Positions 1 through 7,928 of a stretch of 42,413 nt of DNA are shown piece by piece (within the stretch, counting starts at the first letter, position 1; each line of letters opens with the position of its first letter). The notes beneath the pieces were generated by a model. It was not told where the DNA came from and ran no database searches. It saw only the letters and a program-made list of their open reading frames with translations. Location: positions 1 through 42,413 of IMG/VR virus record IMGVR_UViG_3300035698_009651, one strand, 5' to 3'. A program made the position numbers and the translations under genes. This DNA is from a virus.

Positions 1-300
1 CGCCACCCAGAACCCAATGAGCCACTTCGCTTCCTGTGGTATCTTGAAGTCATCAAGGCTGTCCTCGTGCCCGAGCAGCGGCAGCTTCATGATCTCATCT
101 GGCGTGGAGCGGATTAGATAATCGAGCGCCCCATAAACCACGGGGTTGATCTCCCACAACACTACGCGCCTCCTGTAGTGCAGGCAGGAGTATCCGGCCG
201 CACCTGCGAAGGGCTCGACTATAGTACGATGGACTGGCCGTGGATACTGCTTCGCCAGTCGCACCTTGCTCCCAAAGTATGATAGCAGCCTAACCGTCAT
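1..300 (-). CDS. D12-class adenine-specific DNA methyltransferase, 3' end outside window
   Basis: The first 100 codons are present; the gene leaves the window at base 1. The N-terminus has the D12-class (Dam-like) N6-adenine methyltransferase layout: a SYFGSKVRLA segment and the SAM-binding motif IVEPFAGAAG near residues 27-36. The catalytic DPPY motif would lie beyond the edge. It starts 6 bases after the stop of a second methylase (307-1053). Over the first 100 residues the two agree at 62 positions by hand count, so they are a tandem duplication. The likely role is methylation of phage DNA against host restriction or to mark replication. Target specificity cannot be read from the fragment, and I cannot tell whether the gene is intact. 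Confidence 0.85.
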   Translation of the reverse strand, partial: MTVRLLSYFGSKVRLAKQYPRPVHRTIVEPFAGAAGYSCLHYRRRVVLWEINPVVYGALDYLIRSTPDEIMKLPLLGHEDSLDDFKIPQEAKWLIGFWVA

Positions 301-306
301 ATCGTT

Positions 307-1053
307 TCACCTCAGCAGTGATGGGTAGTCGTTAGACCCCTTCGTCCAGATGACCTCTGTTGACTTCCGCATCCCCTCTCCTTTGACCCGCTCGTTTGCA
401 CCAGTCTGCGTGCAGAACGGCCGGAACGGAAGCCAGTCAGCCCCCTCGTTCTCACAAACGATGACCTGGCCCGGGAGTGCACGGCACCAGTCAGCTAGGT
501 GGCTGTAGTCAATGTGCTTCGGTCCATTAGGATAAGAGACGCCTGCTATTTGATACGGCGGGTCGATGTACCATGTAGCAGGCCCGATCTCATCCACAGG
601 AATGTCTGTGTAGGATGAGTGGTGTACTTCCCAGTGCTTGATTTTGCGGACGGATATGGAGAGCCGCTTCCTGCACTTATCCCCCCACTTGCATACGCCC
701 GGCCACTCGCGTGCCCATTTGTGCAGTGTCTTCCCGGGCGTGCATGAAGCCACCCCCGCCCAGAGCCCGATAAGGTCCTTCGCCCCCTGCGGTATGTCCA
801 GACCATCAATCTGTTCGTCGGGTTGGAGGAGCGGCAGGCTCATTATCTCATCAGGTGTTGCATGCACCAGGTACTCCAAGACTCCGTGTATAACAGGATT
901 CAGCTCGTACAGGATGACGTGCCTTATGTAGTGCAGACAGGAGTACCCCGCTGCTCCAGCGAACGGCTCGACGATGGTTGGGTACAACGGCTTTGGGTAT
1001 CTCCTCGCCAGTCGCACCTTCGTGCCGAAGTATGAGAAGAGCACGGGTCGCAT
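307..1053 (-). CDS. D12-class adenine-specific DNA methyltransferase (Dam-like)
   Basis: A 248-residue protein with the full D12-class N6-adenine methyltransferase layout: SYFGTK near the N-terminus, SAM motif I (VEPFAGAAG) around residue 30, and the catalytic DPPY motif in TWYIDPPYQIAG near residue 190. It is expected to transfer methyl from SAM to adenine in a short DNA target. I chose the ATG at 1053 because the reading frame upstream of it lies inside the helicase gene and matches nothing, while MRPVLFSYFG aligns with the start of the neighbouring paralogue. The ATG overlaps the helicase stop by one base (TAATG), which implies translational coupling at the end of the replication operon. 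Target site unknown. Confidence 0.9.
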   Translation of the reverse strand: MRPVLFSYFGTKVRLARRYPKPLYPTIVEPFAGAAGYSCLHYIRHVILYELNPVIHGVLEYLVHATPDEIMSLPLLQPDEQIDGLDIPQGAKDLIGLWAGVASCTPGKTLHKWAREWPGVCKWGDKCRKRLSISVRKIKHWEVHHSSYTDIPVDEIGPATWYIDPPYQIAGVSYPNGPKHIDYSHLADWCRALPGQVIVCENEGADWLPFRPFCTQTGANERVKGEGMRKSTEVIWTKGSNDYPSLLR

Positions 1054-2495
1054 TAGATCGCTCCGCATGTGTATGCGTACCCAAGCGCCGGGCACTGTCC
1101 CACGTGTATCACCCGCCGGGTTACAAACCCGGACTCCCGGAGCACTATCCAGTTCAGCCGCTGCACACCAATCTCCTTCTCCCTGTCCGTCTGGTTCAGC
1201 CCGAGCATGCCTGTTACATGAGCGAACTTCCGTTTGTCCTCGCTGAAGTTCCGCATGCCCTGAACCTGTGCTGTATAGCTGGCCGCATCCGACTGTGTAG
1301 GCACGAGGACTAGTGCGTGCCACACCTGACTCAACCGCCGCAGAGCCTTCCACGTCTCATTGACGCGGTGCCGGACGTCCATGCGCTTGGCGTCCTCCTC
1401 CCAGTCGAGGATGTCGGCGTAGTCGATGATGATAACGTCGGGGACGAAGTCCCGCTCCTGCCGCCAGCGGCGTAGGATGGCCTCGATGCCGCCGACGTTG
1501 ATGGAGCTGTTCGGGTGGACTGATACCATTACGCCCGGCCTGTCCTTTGTCATACCGCACGCCCGCATGAACTTCCTGCAGGCCTTGCGGCACGCCCGGT
1601 AGGACACCACGCTGCTGCTCTTCTTTATCCTGTAGTCGACATCCACCAACGGAGCGCCCTGCTCATCGGCCTCGATCTCCTCCTTGCTCCTATGGTGCAG
1701 TTTACATGGAACCTGGATGTCGCCGACCTGCGTCTTCCAAAGTGGCATGTTAGTCAGCCGGATGCCCATGCGAAGCATCACCTGGCTCTCGCTGAGGTCG
1801 CCGACCTCAAACAAAGCCACCCGCCGCCTGGCCCGCAACGCACGCATGACGAACTCCACGCACCACCCGGTCTTGCCTGACTTCTCCGGTCCCTGCAGAC
1901 CGACCAGCGCGTCGCGTGTTAGTGCGGGATTGAGGAACTCGCCGATCTTGCCCGTGAACTCCAGCAGTGGCTCCTGCGGTGATGCGAATGCACGCTGCCA
2001 CGCCGCCCTATCTGTTAGCGGGTCGAACCCGATGCCTTGGCCTATCAGCGGGGCGTGGTACTCGGCAACGACACGGTCGGCCTCCTCACGGTTATTCGTG
2101 GCCAGCGCCCCTGCGAGGGATTCCTGAAGCCGGGCCAAGGCGCGGCCCTTGGCGTACTCGCCCAGCTCGTCGATGAGGTGGGGTATGTTCAGCTCCCCCG
2201 CCCGGTCGAACTCCGCCGATAGGAACTCCAGCAAATCATGCACCGCGTCTGCCTCTGTGTCGCTACTTCCGCCGGACTCTGCCCAGGAGTAGTAGATCGC
2301 CTCCAAGTTGCGACACGGCGCAACGTCGTGCGAACGGTGGTAGTCCAGGCACCACTGCGCTACGCGCTGGGCGGGGCGGCTTTGGAATAGCGTGGGGTCC
2401 AAGGCGCTGCTGGCCGTGGCTAGGAACGCCTTGCTGGTGGCCAGCGCTATCAGGAACTGCCGCTCTAGGCCGGAGTCAACACGTCGTCGTCTCAT
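1053..2495 (-). CDS. DnaB-like replicative DNA helicase
   Basis: A 480-residue RecA-fold helicase. Visible motifs are Walker A GPEKSGKT (202-209), Walker B PDVIIIDYAD (352-361) and a glutamine-containing motif VLVPTQSD (397-404), the order found in the DnaB C-terminal ATPase domain. The first 150 residues are helical and may stand for the DnaB N-terminal domain, though the match there is weak. It should unwind the replication fork as a hexamer and work with the adjacent primase (3481-4371). Its ATG overlaps the stop of the initiator-like gene by four bases (ATGA), and its own stop overlaps the next methylase start, so the block is one translationally coupled operon. No separate helicase loader is recognised; the initiator-like neighbour may do that job. 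Confidence 0.85.
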   Translation of the reverse strand: MRRRRVDSGLERQFLIALATSKAFLATASSALDPTLFQSRPAQRVAQWCLDYHRSHDVAPCRNLEAIYYSWAESGGSSDTEADAVHDLLEFLSAEFDRAGELNIPHLIDELGEYAKGRALARLQESLAGALATNNREEADRVVAEYHAPLIGQGIGFDPLTDRAAWQRAFASPQEPLLEFTGKIGEFLNPALTRDALVGLQGPEKSGKTGWCVEFVMRALRARRRVALFEVGDLSESQVMLRMGIRLTNMPLWKTQVGDIQVPCKLHHRSKEEIEADEQGAPLVDVDYRIKKSSSVVSYRACRKACRKFMRACGMTKDRPGVMVSVHPNSSINVGGIEAILRRWRQERDFVPDVIIIDYADILDWEEDAKRMDVRHRVNETWKALRRLSQVWHALVLVPTQSDAASYTAQVQGMRNFSEDKRKFAHVTGMLGLNQTDREKEIGVQRLNWIVLRESGFVTRRVIHVGQCPALGYAYTCGAI

Positions 2496-3484
2496 TTGGC
2501 ATCCTTGCGCTTGCGGATGGGCTTGCCGTGCTTGTTCAGGCCGCTCTCGACCTCGACCACTTCACCAGCGGCGTTGCGCCACGTCCGCATATAGTTTCCT
2601 GTAACGTCGTCCCGGATGATGGGCCCTTGTCGTGGCTTGGTGTTCTTGGCGGGCTCTGTCTTGGCGGCTCGTTTCATCGCCGCCTCTATGCGTTCGAACT
2701 TCGAGCGGAAGGTCCGGCCACAAAAACCCTCTGGCAGGTACTCATCGTCATTGTCGCGGACGGCCTGGCAGTACCACACCAGAACACGCTCGACGCGATC
2801 TCGTGGCACCTTGTCGAGTCGGTGTAGTTGTTCGATCCGCTTGGCCCATTCATCTAGATGGCGTTTCCGATCAATGTGTGTTCTGGTAAACGCCGCTCTA
2901 TGTAGCTTCCTGGCCATCTTCATCCATCTTGGATGGAGTTCCGCTTTTGACACACACCGTCCGCTCGTCGCGCTAGCGACGGCGGACACTCTGTCTCTCT
3001 TACACTGAGTCTCTTCAGTTGGAGGGGAAATGCATTTCCCCTCTAAGAGGGGAAATGCATTTCCCCTCCGAGTGACCGTATCAGGTAGTTCGGAGATGCC
3101 ATTTTCTGCTAGTGTGTGCGCTTCGTCCCATTGCTTTCGGGCGACGGCGGTCTCTGGTTTGGTGTTCACCAAGGATGGGTGGTTCAGGAAGTAGTAACGG
3201 GCAGTGCGGTGCATGAGTTTGTGTTGGCCGCGGGGCCGTACGACCTCGATGAATCCCGCTTCCTCCAGCCGCTTGATGATGTTGTAGACCTGGCGGCGTG
3301 TGGTAAGCCCCACCGCATTGGCGATTGTTGTGTGGCACGGCCAGGCAACACCGTGCTTCCCAGCGCACTGGGCCAGCTTTCCCCATACCAGTTTAGCCGA
3401 TGCTGTTATGGATGGGTCGGCAAGCAGCCCATTCGGGATGAAGACGCCCCGAAACTGCTTGTATGGGTTGATGCGTTTGCTCAT
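2492..3484 (-). CDS. Helix-turn-helix replication initiator-like protein
   Basis: A 330-residue protein. Residues 1-105 look like a winged helix-turn-helix (LTTRRQVYNIIKRLEEAGFI as the recognition part), of the kind seen in phage replication initiators and helicase loaders. A low-complexity linker follows (about residues 130-175), then a basic C-terminal region rich in Arg and Lys. The gene sits between primase and DnaB-like helicase with four-base ATGA overlaps on both sides. The linker DNA holds two identical 22-bp palindromes, like the origin sites inside lambda gene O, which supports an initiator role by analogy. No sequence family was confirmed. Another possibility is a transcription regulator, but the position favours replication. 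Confidence 0.65.
   Translation of the reverse strand: MSKRINPYKQFRGVFIPNGLLADPSITASAKLVWGKLAQCAGKHGVAWPCHTTIANAVGLTTRRQVYNIIKRLEEAGFIEVVRPRGQHKLMHRTARYYFLNHPSLVNTKPETAVARKQWDEAHTLAENGISELPDTVTRRGNAFPLLEGKCISPPTEETQCKRDRVSAVASATSGRCVSKAELHPRWMKMARKLHRAAFTRTHIDRKRHLDEWAKRIEQLHRLDKVPRDRVERVLVWYCQAVRDNDDEYLPEGFCGRTFRSKFERIEAAMKRAAKTEPAKNTKPRQGPIIRDDVTGNYMRTWRNAAGEVVEVESGLNKHGKPIRKRKDAK
3022..3068. repeat. Two identical 22-bp perfect palindromes, candidate replication origin
   Basis: Bases 3022-3043 and 3047-3068 carry the same 22-bp perfect inverted repeat, with half-site GAGGGGAAATG followed by its exact complement. They are separated by TAA, giving a 25-bp period. Since 25 is not a multiple of three, the copies are read in different frames of the initiator-like gene, so protein selection alone does not explain their identity. 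They fall in the predicted flexible linker. Likely roles are binding sites for the encoded helix-turn-helix protein or another dimeric regulator. An RNA hairpin is also possible, since each arm pair would fold in the message. Confidence 0.8.
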
Positions 3485-4371
3485 AAGCCGATCTCCTTCA
3501 TAAGCCGAACGGCGGCCTCTTCTATAAAGTCGCCCGGATCGGTACTGAACCCGTTAAGAATCTCGGTGGTGCCCGGATATATCGATAGCCATTGAGCAAG
3601 CTTCTCGGCTTGCTGCTGCGCCTTCGGCTCGGGGTCGTATAGCACGAACCGGTTAGTATAGTGGCGGAGCTTGTTGGCCTGTTCCAGTTTCCAGTCGATG
3701 CCCAGTGTAGCTACAGCGCCCGGCCCTAGACGCCAGACGCCGGTGACTCCCTCGACGATGACCACTGTGTTCCCAGGCACAGCGTGCTCGCCGTATACGA
3801 TGCTCTTGGGGTCGACTAGGATGTCGTTGTTTGGCGTCATGCTGTACTTCGGCTCGGTGTTCTTTGCGATGGCCCTGCCCTGGTATGCGACGATGCGGGA
3901 CGCGGCGTCGAACAGTGGGATGACAACACGCCAAGACCACCCGTTGCTGGAGTGCTGTGTCCCGCGAAGGGACCAGGTTCGCTTGAGCCTGTTTGGGCTG
4001 AAGCCCCTGCCTTTGAGATACCGTCGGTGCTGCTTGGTCATCGGGCCGGTGCCAGCGGGCGGGTCGAGTTCCAGCTTGCGCTCAATCTGTGCTTCGGCCC
4101 CTGCTCCGGCGGTTTGATATGTGCGTATGATATCGAGGACAGCGCCCCGGTCGGTGACGTGGAGTAGCTCTGCCAGGACGGAGACGGGGTGGTGGCCGCC
4201 GCACTTCCAGCAGTGGAAGTATCCGCGGGATAGGTTGAAGCCGAGATGCCAGTCGCTGTGGTCCTGGCACCAAGGGCAGTCAATTTGCACCCAGCCGGGC
4301 CCGCAGTGTGGGCTTCCGCTTTGGGCAAACGGGATATGATACCGTTGGCAGAGTCGGATGATATCAATCAT
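3481..4371 (-). CDS. DNA primase, zinc-ribbon plus TOPRIM
   Basis: A 296-residue bacterial/T7-type primase without a helicase domain. The N-terminal zinc ribbon shows CPWC (32-35) and CWKC (54-57). The TOPRIM domain shows the acidic VEG motif (E207) and the LYDPEP motif (D246, E248), the residues expected to bind the metal ions for primer synthesis. It should make RNA primers on the lagging strand together with the DnaB-like helicase two genes on. At under 300 residues it is shorter than cellular DnaG and has no clear C-terminal helicase-interaction domain. ATGA overlaps link it to both neighbours. Confidence 0.9.
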   Translation of the reverse strand: MIDIIRLCQRYHIPFAQSGSPHCGPGWVQIDCPWCQDHSDWHLGFNLSRGYFHCWKCGGHHPVSVLAELLHVTDRGAVLDIIRTYQTAGAGAEAQIERKLELDPPAGTGPMTKQHRRYLKGRGFSPNRLKRTWSLRGTQHSSNGWSWRVVIPLFDAASRIVAYQGRAIAKNTEPKYSMTPNNDILVDPKSIVYGEHAVPGNTVVIVEGVTGVWRLGPGAVATLGIDWKLEQANKLRHYTNRFVLYDPEPKAQQQAEKLAQWLSIYPGTTEILNGFSTDPGDFIEEAAVRLMKEIGL

Positions 4372-4559
4372 CGCTCTTCGCGGGCCTTGTCTGTGAAGCG
4401 TACCATCATTGTAGTGATGGCTTTATGCATGGTCATGCCCTTGGATGCGCACGCCGCCTTGAATCGCTTCTTGATCTGCTTGTTGATGCCCCAGACCAGT
4501 AGCTGGCAGACCTGGGGGTTGCGCCGTTTGGTAAGTGGGGTGGGTGGTGCTTTACCCAT
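4368..4559 (-). CDS. Small ribbon-helix-helix-like protein
   Basis: A 63-residue basic protein. The C-terminal half (KKRFKAACASKGMTMHKAIT and the following helix) follows the strand-helix-helix pattern of ribbon-helix-helix DNA-binding proteins such as the ParG/Arc/CopG type: a polar residue series, a Gly turn, then a hydrophobic helix. Such proteins act as dimers on palindromic DNA. Its start overlaps the SNF2 helicase stop by eight bases and its stop overlaps the primase start by four, so it is part of the replication operon. It is a candidate binder for the palindromic sites in this window, but that is inference only. Confidence 0.6.
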   Translation of the reverse strand: MGKAPPTPLTKRRNPQVCQLLVWGINKQIKKRFKAACASKGMTMHKAITTMMVRFTDKAREER

Positions 4560-5943
4560 GGTGTGATACTCCTTTGATAAGGTCCGCCATTACATGAGAG
4601 GTGATGGATGATGGCTGTCCATCCAATAGATGCTCTACCACCTCTCGTTTCTTGTTGATGAGTGTTATTACACGTTCCTCGATGGTGTCCCTCCCGATGA
4701 GGAAGTAGACGTCGATGTGCGATGCCTTTTGACCGATGCGGTGCACACGGTCCGCCGCCTGGTCGTGCTCGGCTGGCGTCCACCCGATCTCGACGAAGAG
4801 TACTGTTGATGCGGCGTGCAGCGTGATGCCCTCTCCGGCGGCTTGGATGTTGCCGAACAGGAGCCTCGTCTTGGGGTCGGTCTGGAACTTAGATACGATG
4901 TCGTGCCGCTGTCGTATTGAGGTGCTCCCGTCGATACGCAGTGACCCGCGGAACTGCTTTTTCAGTACGTCGAGGATGTGTCGGTGGATGCCGAACACCA
5001 CGAGCTTCTGCCCTGTCTGCGCCAGCCAGCTTGATATCCATTCCACGGCTGCTGGGATTTTGCCCTCGGCTGCGAGTTGCTTCAGCGTGTTGAGCTTTAC
5101 CAGCTCGGGTGCTCCGAGTGCTCGGGCCGCCGCGCCCCGCCCCTTCTTGTCGAGTATGTAATCGACGATGTCCTGCTCGGCTTGCTTATACGCCCGTTTA
5201 TTGTTGATGTCAACACGTATGGTGCTGGTGGTTTTGGGTGGCAGCTCCTTAAGCACATCGCACTTGAGCTGACGAATCATGACAGCCGAGACCTTCTCGT
5301 GCAGCTCGTCGACGTGGGTTGCGCCGCGGAAGACCCACCCGCGTCCACGGAACCCACGGCGAGGGTCACAGTAGCGCATGGCGTACGACCAGAACGACGG
5401 GAACAGGACCGGGTCGATCAGGTGTAGGATGTTGAAGAACTCAATAGGCCTGCTAAGCACAGGCGTGCCCGACATACCAATGACATGCGGGGCTCTGGAT
5501 GCTATTCTGACCGCGGCCTTAGTGCGTAGGGTGGTGCGGGTTTTGATGCGGTGGCATTCGTCCATGATGACCAGCTGGAAGTTCATGCCCGCGAGATGGT
5601 CCTGCCAGTGGTGTAGGATGTCGTAGTTGATAACCGTGATGCCGCCGCGGGCGACGAATGGGTGTGGTCGTGTGCCCTCTAGGATGGTGCATTGCATACC
5701 AGCATTGATTCGCAGCTCGTCTCTCCAGTTGTACTTCAGGAAGGCGGGGCAGATGACTAGTGCTGGTCGGACATCGGGGTGGATGGCCATCCACGATATT
5801 GAGGTGCCCGTCTTGCCGAGGCCCATCTCGTCACCGACGATGGCGCGTCCTGCTTTGGCTTCGACGAACCGGGTGCTGCGGACCTGGAAGCGGAACATCT
5901 TACGCTTCATCACCGTCCGTAGTTGTGCGCCTACTGATGTCAT
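4552..5943 (-). CDS. SNF2-family DNA helicase/translocase
   Basis: A 463-residue SF2 ATPase of the SWI2/SNF2 type. Motif I is DEMGLGKT (38-45), motif II is DECH (128-131), motif III is GMSGTP (156-161), and motif VI is in DRVHRIGQ near residue 410. This is the minimal two-lobed motor without accessory domains, similar in size to SMARCAL1/HepA-like phage proteins. It probably translocates on duplex DNA, remodelling replication forks or displacing proteins. It follows the sigma-like gene by 10 bases and overlaps the small RHH-like gene by 8. The start has only a weak ribosome site (GAGAA), so translation may depend on the gene before it. Confidence 0.9.
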   Translation of the reverse strand: MTSVGAQLRTVMKRKMFRFQVRSTRFVEAKAGRAIVGDEMGLGKTGTSISWMAIHPDVRPALVICPAFLKYNWRDELRINAGMQCTILEGTRPHPFVARGGITVINYDILHHWQDHLAGMNFQLVIMDECHRIKTRTTLRTKAAVRIASRAPHVIGMSGTPVLSRPIEFFNILHLIDPVLFPSFWSYAMRYCDPRRGFRGRGWVFRGATHVDELHEKVSAVMIRQLKCDVLKELPPKTTSTIRVDINNKRAYKQAEQDIVDYILDKKGRGAAARALGAPELVKLNTLKQLAAEGKIPAAVEWISSWLAQTGQKLVVFGIHRHILDVLKKQFRGSLRIDGSTSIRQRHDIVSKFQTDPKTRLLFGNIQAAGEGITLHAASTVLFVEIGWTPAEHDQAADRVHRIGQKASHIDVYFLIGRDTIEERVITLINKKREVVEHLLDGQPSSITSHVMADLIKGVSHHG

Positions 5944-5953
5944 TGGGTTCTCA

Positions 5954-6526
5954 CTAGATGCAGGCGGCGGCTTCGGTCCATGCCTGGGCGGCGCGGCGCT
6001 TGTCCCATCCCCATTGCTTGTGGATGTATTGCTTCAGTGCCCGTCTGGCGCGGGCGGGGCACGCCGCTCGAATGTCATCGGCCAGTTCTGCGGGTGCTAC
6101 CAGGATGGTGTTGATGAGGAGCTGTGCGTCGTCGCTCAGCTCTGCACAGAGGTGCGAGAGGATGGACATCCGCGACGCCCGGGCCGGGATATCGAACGAT
6201 GCGTCCTCGGCGTCCATCGACGAGAAGAAGACATGCCGCGGCCGTCTGCGAGTGCGCCTGTCGAGACGGCCGCGAGTGCAGTAGTTGAGCAGCTGCCAGT
6301 ACAGTTTCTGGTACAGCCAATGCACCTCGCCCGACCGGCCCGTGTCGCAGACCCACTCGTCGCAGAGCAGGGCGCCAAGGACGGATAAGGCCTCCCCAAC
6401 TACCTCCTCCACATCGACATCGTGCTTTGTGGCGAGGTTGACTCCGATGCGCTTCGCCATCGATTTGTACTTGTGGAACCGCCCGGCCTGCTGTTCGGGA
6501 GATAGGTTACGAATCCATTTGCTCAT
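5954..6526 (-). CDS. Sigma-70-like factor
   Basis: A 190-residue protein resembling the short sigma-70-like proteins found in phage early operons. Residues 36-85 contain an acidic helix (DVDVEEVVGEALSVLGALL) and an aromatic-rich helix (HWLYQKLYWQLLNYCTR), the pattern of sigma region 2. After a basic stretch (RRTRRRPR), the C-terminal part has LSDDAQLLIN and a final segment GWDKRRAAQAWTEAA that fits a region-4-like helix-turn-helix. The reading is by pattern, so family membership is probable rather than certain. It is the first gene of the replication operon, with an AAGGGA ribosome site, and could redirect host RNA polymerase to later phage promoters. Confidence 0.55.
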   Translation of the reverse strand: MSKWIRNLSPEQQAGRFHKYKSMAKRIGVNLATKHDVDVEEVVGEALSVLGALLCDEWVCDTGRSGEVHWLYQKLYWQLLNYCTRGRLDRRTRRRPRHVFFSSMDAEDASFDIPARASRMSILSHLCAELSDDAQLLINTILVAPAELADDIRAACPARARRALKQYIHKQWGWDKRRAAQAWTEAAACI

Positions 6527-6567
6527 ACGAGGTCCCTTTCGTACTGTGGCGGGTTGTAGTTGGTAAG

Positions 6568-6596
6568 ATACTATACATCGGTGCCAGTGGCGTCAA
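6568..6596 (-). promoter_or_regulatory. Candidate promoter for the replication operon
   Basis: Reading leftward, TTGACG (6591-6596) is a good -35 box. A -10 box could be TATAGT (6570-6575, 15-base spacer) or TAGTAT (6568-6573, 17-base spacer). It sits 42 bases before the start of the sigma-like gene. It does not share the sequence of the three repeated early promoter modules. Confidence 0.45.
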
Positions 6597-6673
6597 CCGC
6601 CGTCTCCTGCCGCTTGCGAGAAATACTCCGGCAGCGTCGTCTTCATGAACTGCTCGTTTTTCATGTGATTCAT
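6593..6673 (-). CDS. 26-codon open frame, probable duplicated or severed C-terminus
   Basis: A 26-codon frame beginning MNHMKNEQFMKTTLPEYF. The first eight residues repeat exactly the last eight of the VWA-peptidase protein upstream, because a 27-bp stretch is duplicated. No ribosome site other than sequence within the duplication is evident. It could be a remnant of a longer C-terminus of the VWA protein that was cut off by the duplication, or a genuine small peptide. I favour the remnant. Confidence 0.35.
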   Translation of the reverse strand: MNHMKNEQFMKTTLPEYFSQAAGDGG

Positions 6674-6715
6674 GTCCCTGGTCAGATTACTGCTCGTTTT
6701 TCATGTGATTCATGT
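6649..6715. repeat. 27-bp direct repeat with 40-bp period
   Basis: Bases 6649-6675 and 6689-6715 are identical over 27 bp (beginning ACTGCTCGTTTTTCATG) with 13 bp between them. The right copy encodes the last residues and stop-adjacent codons of the VWA-peptidase gene; the left copy begins the 26-codon frame. The 40-bp offset is not a multiple of three, so a duplication here would shift the frame. Confidence 0.85.
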
Positions 6716-7928
6716 TGATCGCGCCGTTGATCGTCACCCTGGTTCCCCAAGGCGGGGCGGTGCTGCTTTTCGGTGCTACCCAAAGCACGGGGTAGTCCGG
6801 CTCCGTGGTCGGGAAGCGGCCCGCCAGGTCGGTGAGGTAGATGAGGCATGCGGGTGTCAGGCTCTGCTCCTCAACCCAGTCGAATGCCGGGCGGAAGTCA
6901 GTGCCTCCCCCGCCGGCGGGGTTGGGGGTGATCGGCAGGTCCGCTCGGGTGTATGTCTCTGCTCCCTGGACCCGGGCGTCGACGTAAATCAAATGGATCG
7001 TCGTCTCGAATGCCCCCAGCACCGCTGATGCCTCGGCCGCGAACAGTGCCAGCGCCTTCGTGTCGATGCTGCCTGATGTATCGATGGCGATGACGATCTC
7101 CGGTAGCTCGTCGGAGATCAGCGACGGGAGCATGATGCCTCGCGAGGCGTGCCGCCGGTTGAACCGGCTCCAGTCGTAGTCGTTCCTCGCGGTGCGGAGG
7201 ACGAAGTCCCGCAGGACGGCGTCCCAGGGTATGGGCGGGTTCGTCACCCGCTCGATCTCACGTGCTAGCGATGCTGGGAGGTTGCCGCGGCCAGCCGCTT
7301 GGGCCGCTTGGGCAACGGCGACCCGCCAGTCGGCCTCTGTCCTCGTTGGCTCGGCTGGTGCGTCCGTAACGGCCCCACACCGCCCCGGGTCGACGAGGTT
7401 GCCCTGTGTGCCGTCCTGGGCGCTGTCTGGGCCGGATGTACCGCCCTGCTGCTGATCGTTGCCCTGTGGGCCACCAGCGCCGCCCTCGGTATCGCCTTCC
7501 CCGCCGCCCTCGTCGTTCTTGGGCCGCTCCGGGAGCTGGGCGTAGATGGCCTCGGCCGCCTTGCCGTTGAACCGGGCATCGAGGAGTGCCCCGGCGGGCA
7601 GGGTCATCCCGGCGTCCCGCAGGATGGCGTTGATGGCGTAGTCCGCAGCGACGTTCCATTGGTCGTGGTCCCGCCTGCCTCGCCGCCAGGTGTGGCCCGC
7701 CGCGATGTGCATGACCTCGTGGGCCAGGACGCCTTGAAGCTCCGGGTCCGTCAGCCCGTCGAAGAAGATGGGGTTGTATCTGATGGCTTCGCCGTTGGTG
7801 GAGGCCGTCTCCACGCGCTCGTCGGCCTCCACCGGCAGGCGGGCCAGCAGCGCCCCGAAAAAGGGGTGGTCGATGATGACGAGGGTCCTGGCCCGCTGCA
7901 GTCGTTGGTCGAGTGCGAGAGCGTGCAT
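6687..7928 (-). CDS. VWA-domain protein with N-terminal HExxH peptidase-like domain (DUF2201 type)
   Basis: A 413-residue protein in two parts. The N-terminal domain carries HEVMH (70-74) followed by IAAGH, a zincin-like metal site. Residues 135-190 are a Gly/Gln/Asp-rich linker. The C-terminal domain has the MIDAS metal site of von Willebrand A domains, DTSGS (283-287) with GGGTDF (341-345). This combination matches the DUF2201 putative metallopeptidase/VWA proteins and recalls CobT. It overlaps the DUF3150-like gene by one base and lies downstream of a MoxR ATPase, the usual AAA+ partner of such VWA proteins. Together they probably form a chaperone or metal-insertion machine; the substrate is unknown. 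The C-terminus may have been shortened by a small duplication. Confidence 0.8.
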   Translation of the reverse strand: MHALALDQRLQRARTLVIIDHPFFGALLARLPVEADERVETASTNGEAIRYNPIFFDGLTDPELQGVLAHEVMHIAAGHTWRRGRRDHDQWNVAADYAINAILRDAGMTLPAGALLDARFNGKAAEAIYAQLPERPKNDEGGGEGDTEGGAGGPQGNDQQQGGTSGPDSAQDGTQGNLVDPGRCGAVTDAPAEPTRTEADWRVAVAQAAQAAGRGNLPASLAREIERVTNPPIPWDAVLRDFVLRTARNDYDWSRFNRRHASRGIMLPSLISDELPEIVIAIDTSGSIDTKALALFAAEASAVLGAFETTIHLIYVDARVQGAETYTRADLPITPNPAGGGGTDFRPAFDWVEEQSLTPACLIYLTDLAGRFPTTEPDYPVLWVAPKSSTAPPWGTRVTINGAINMNHMKNEQ

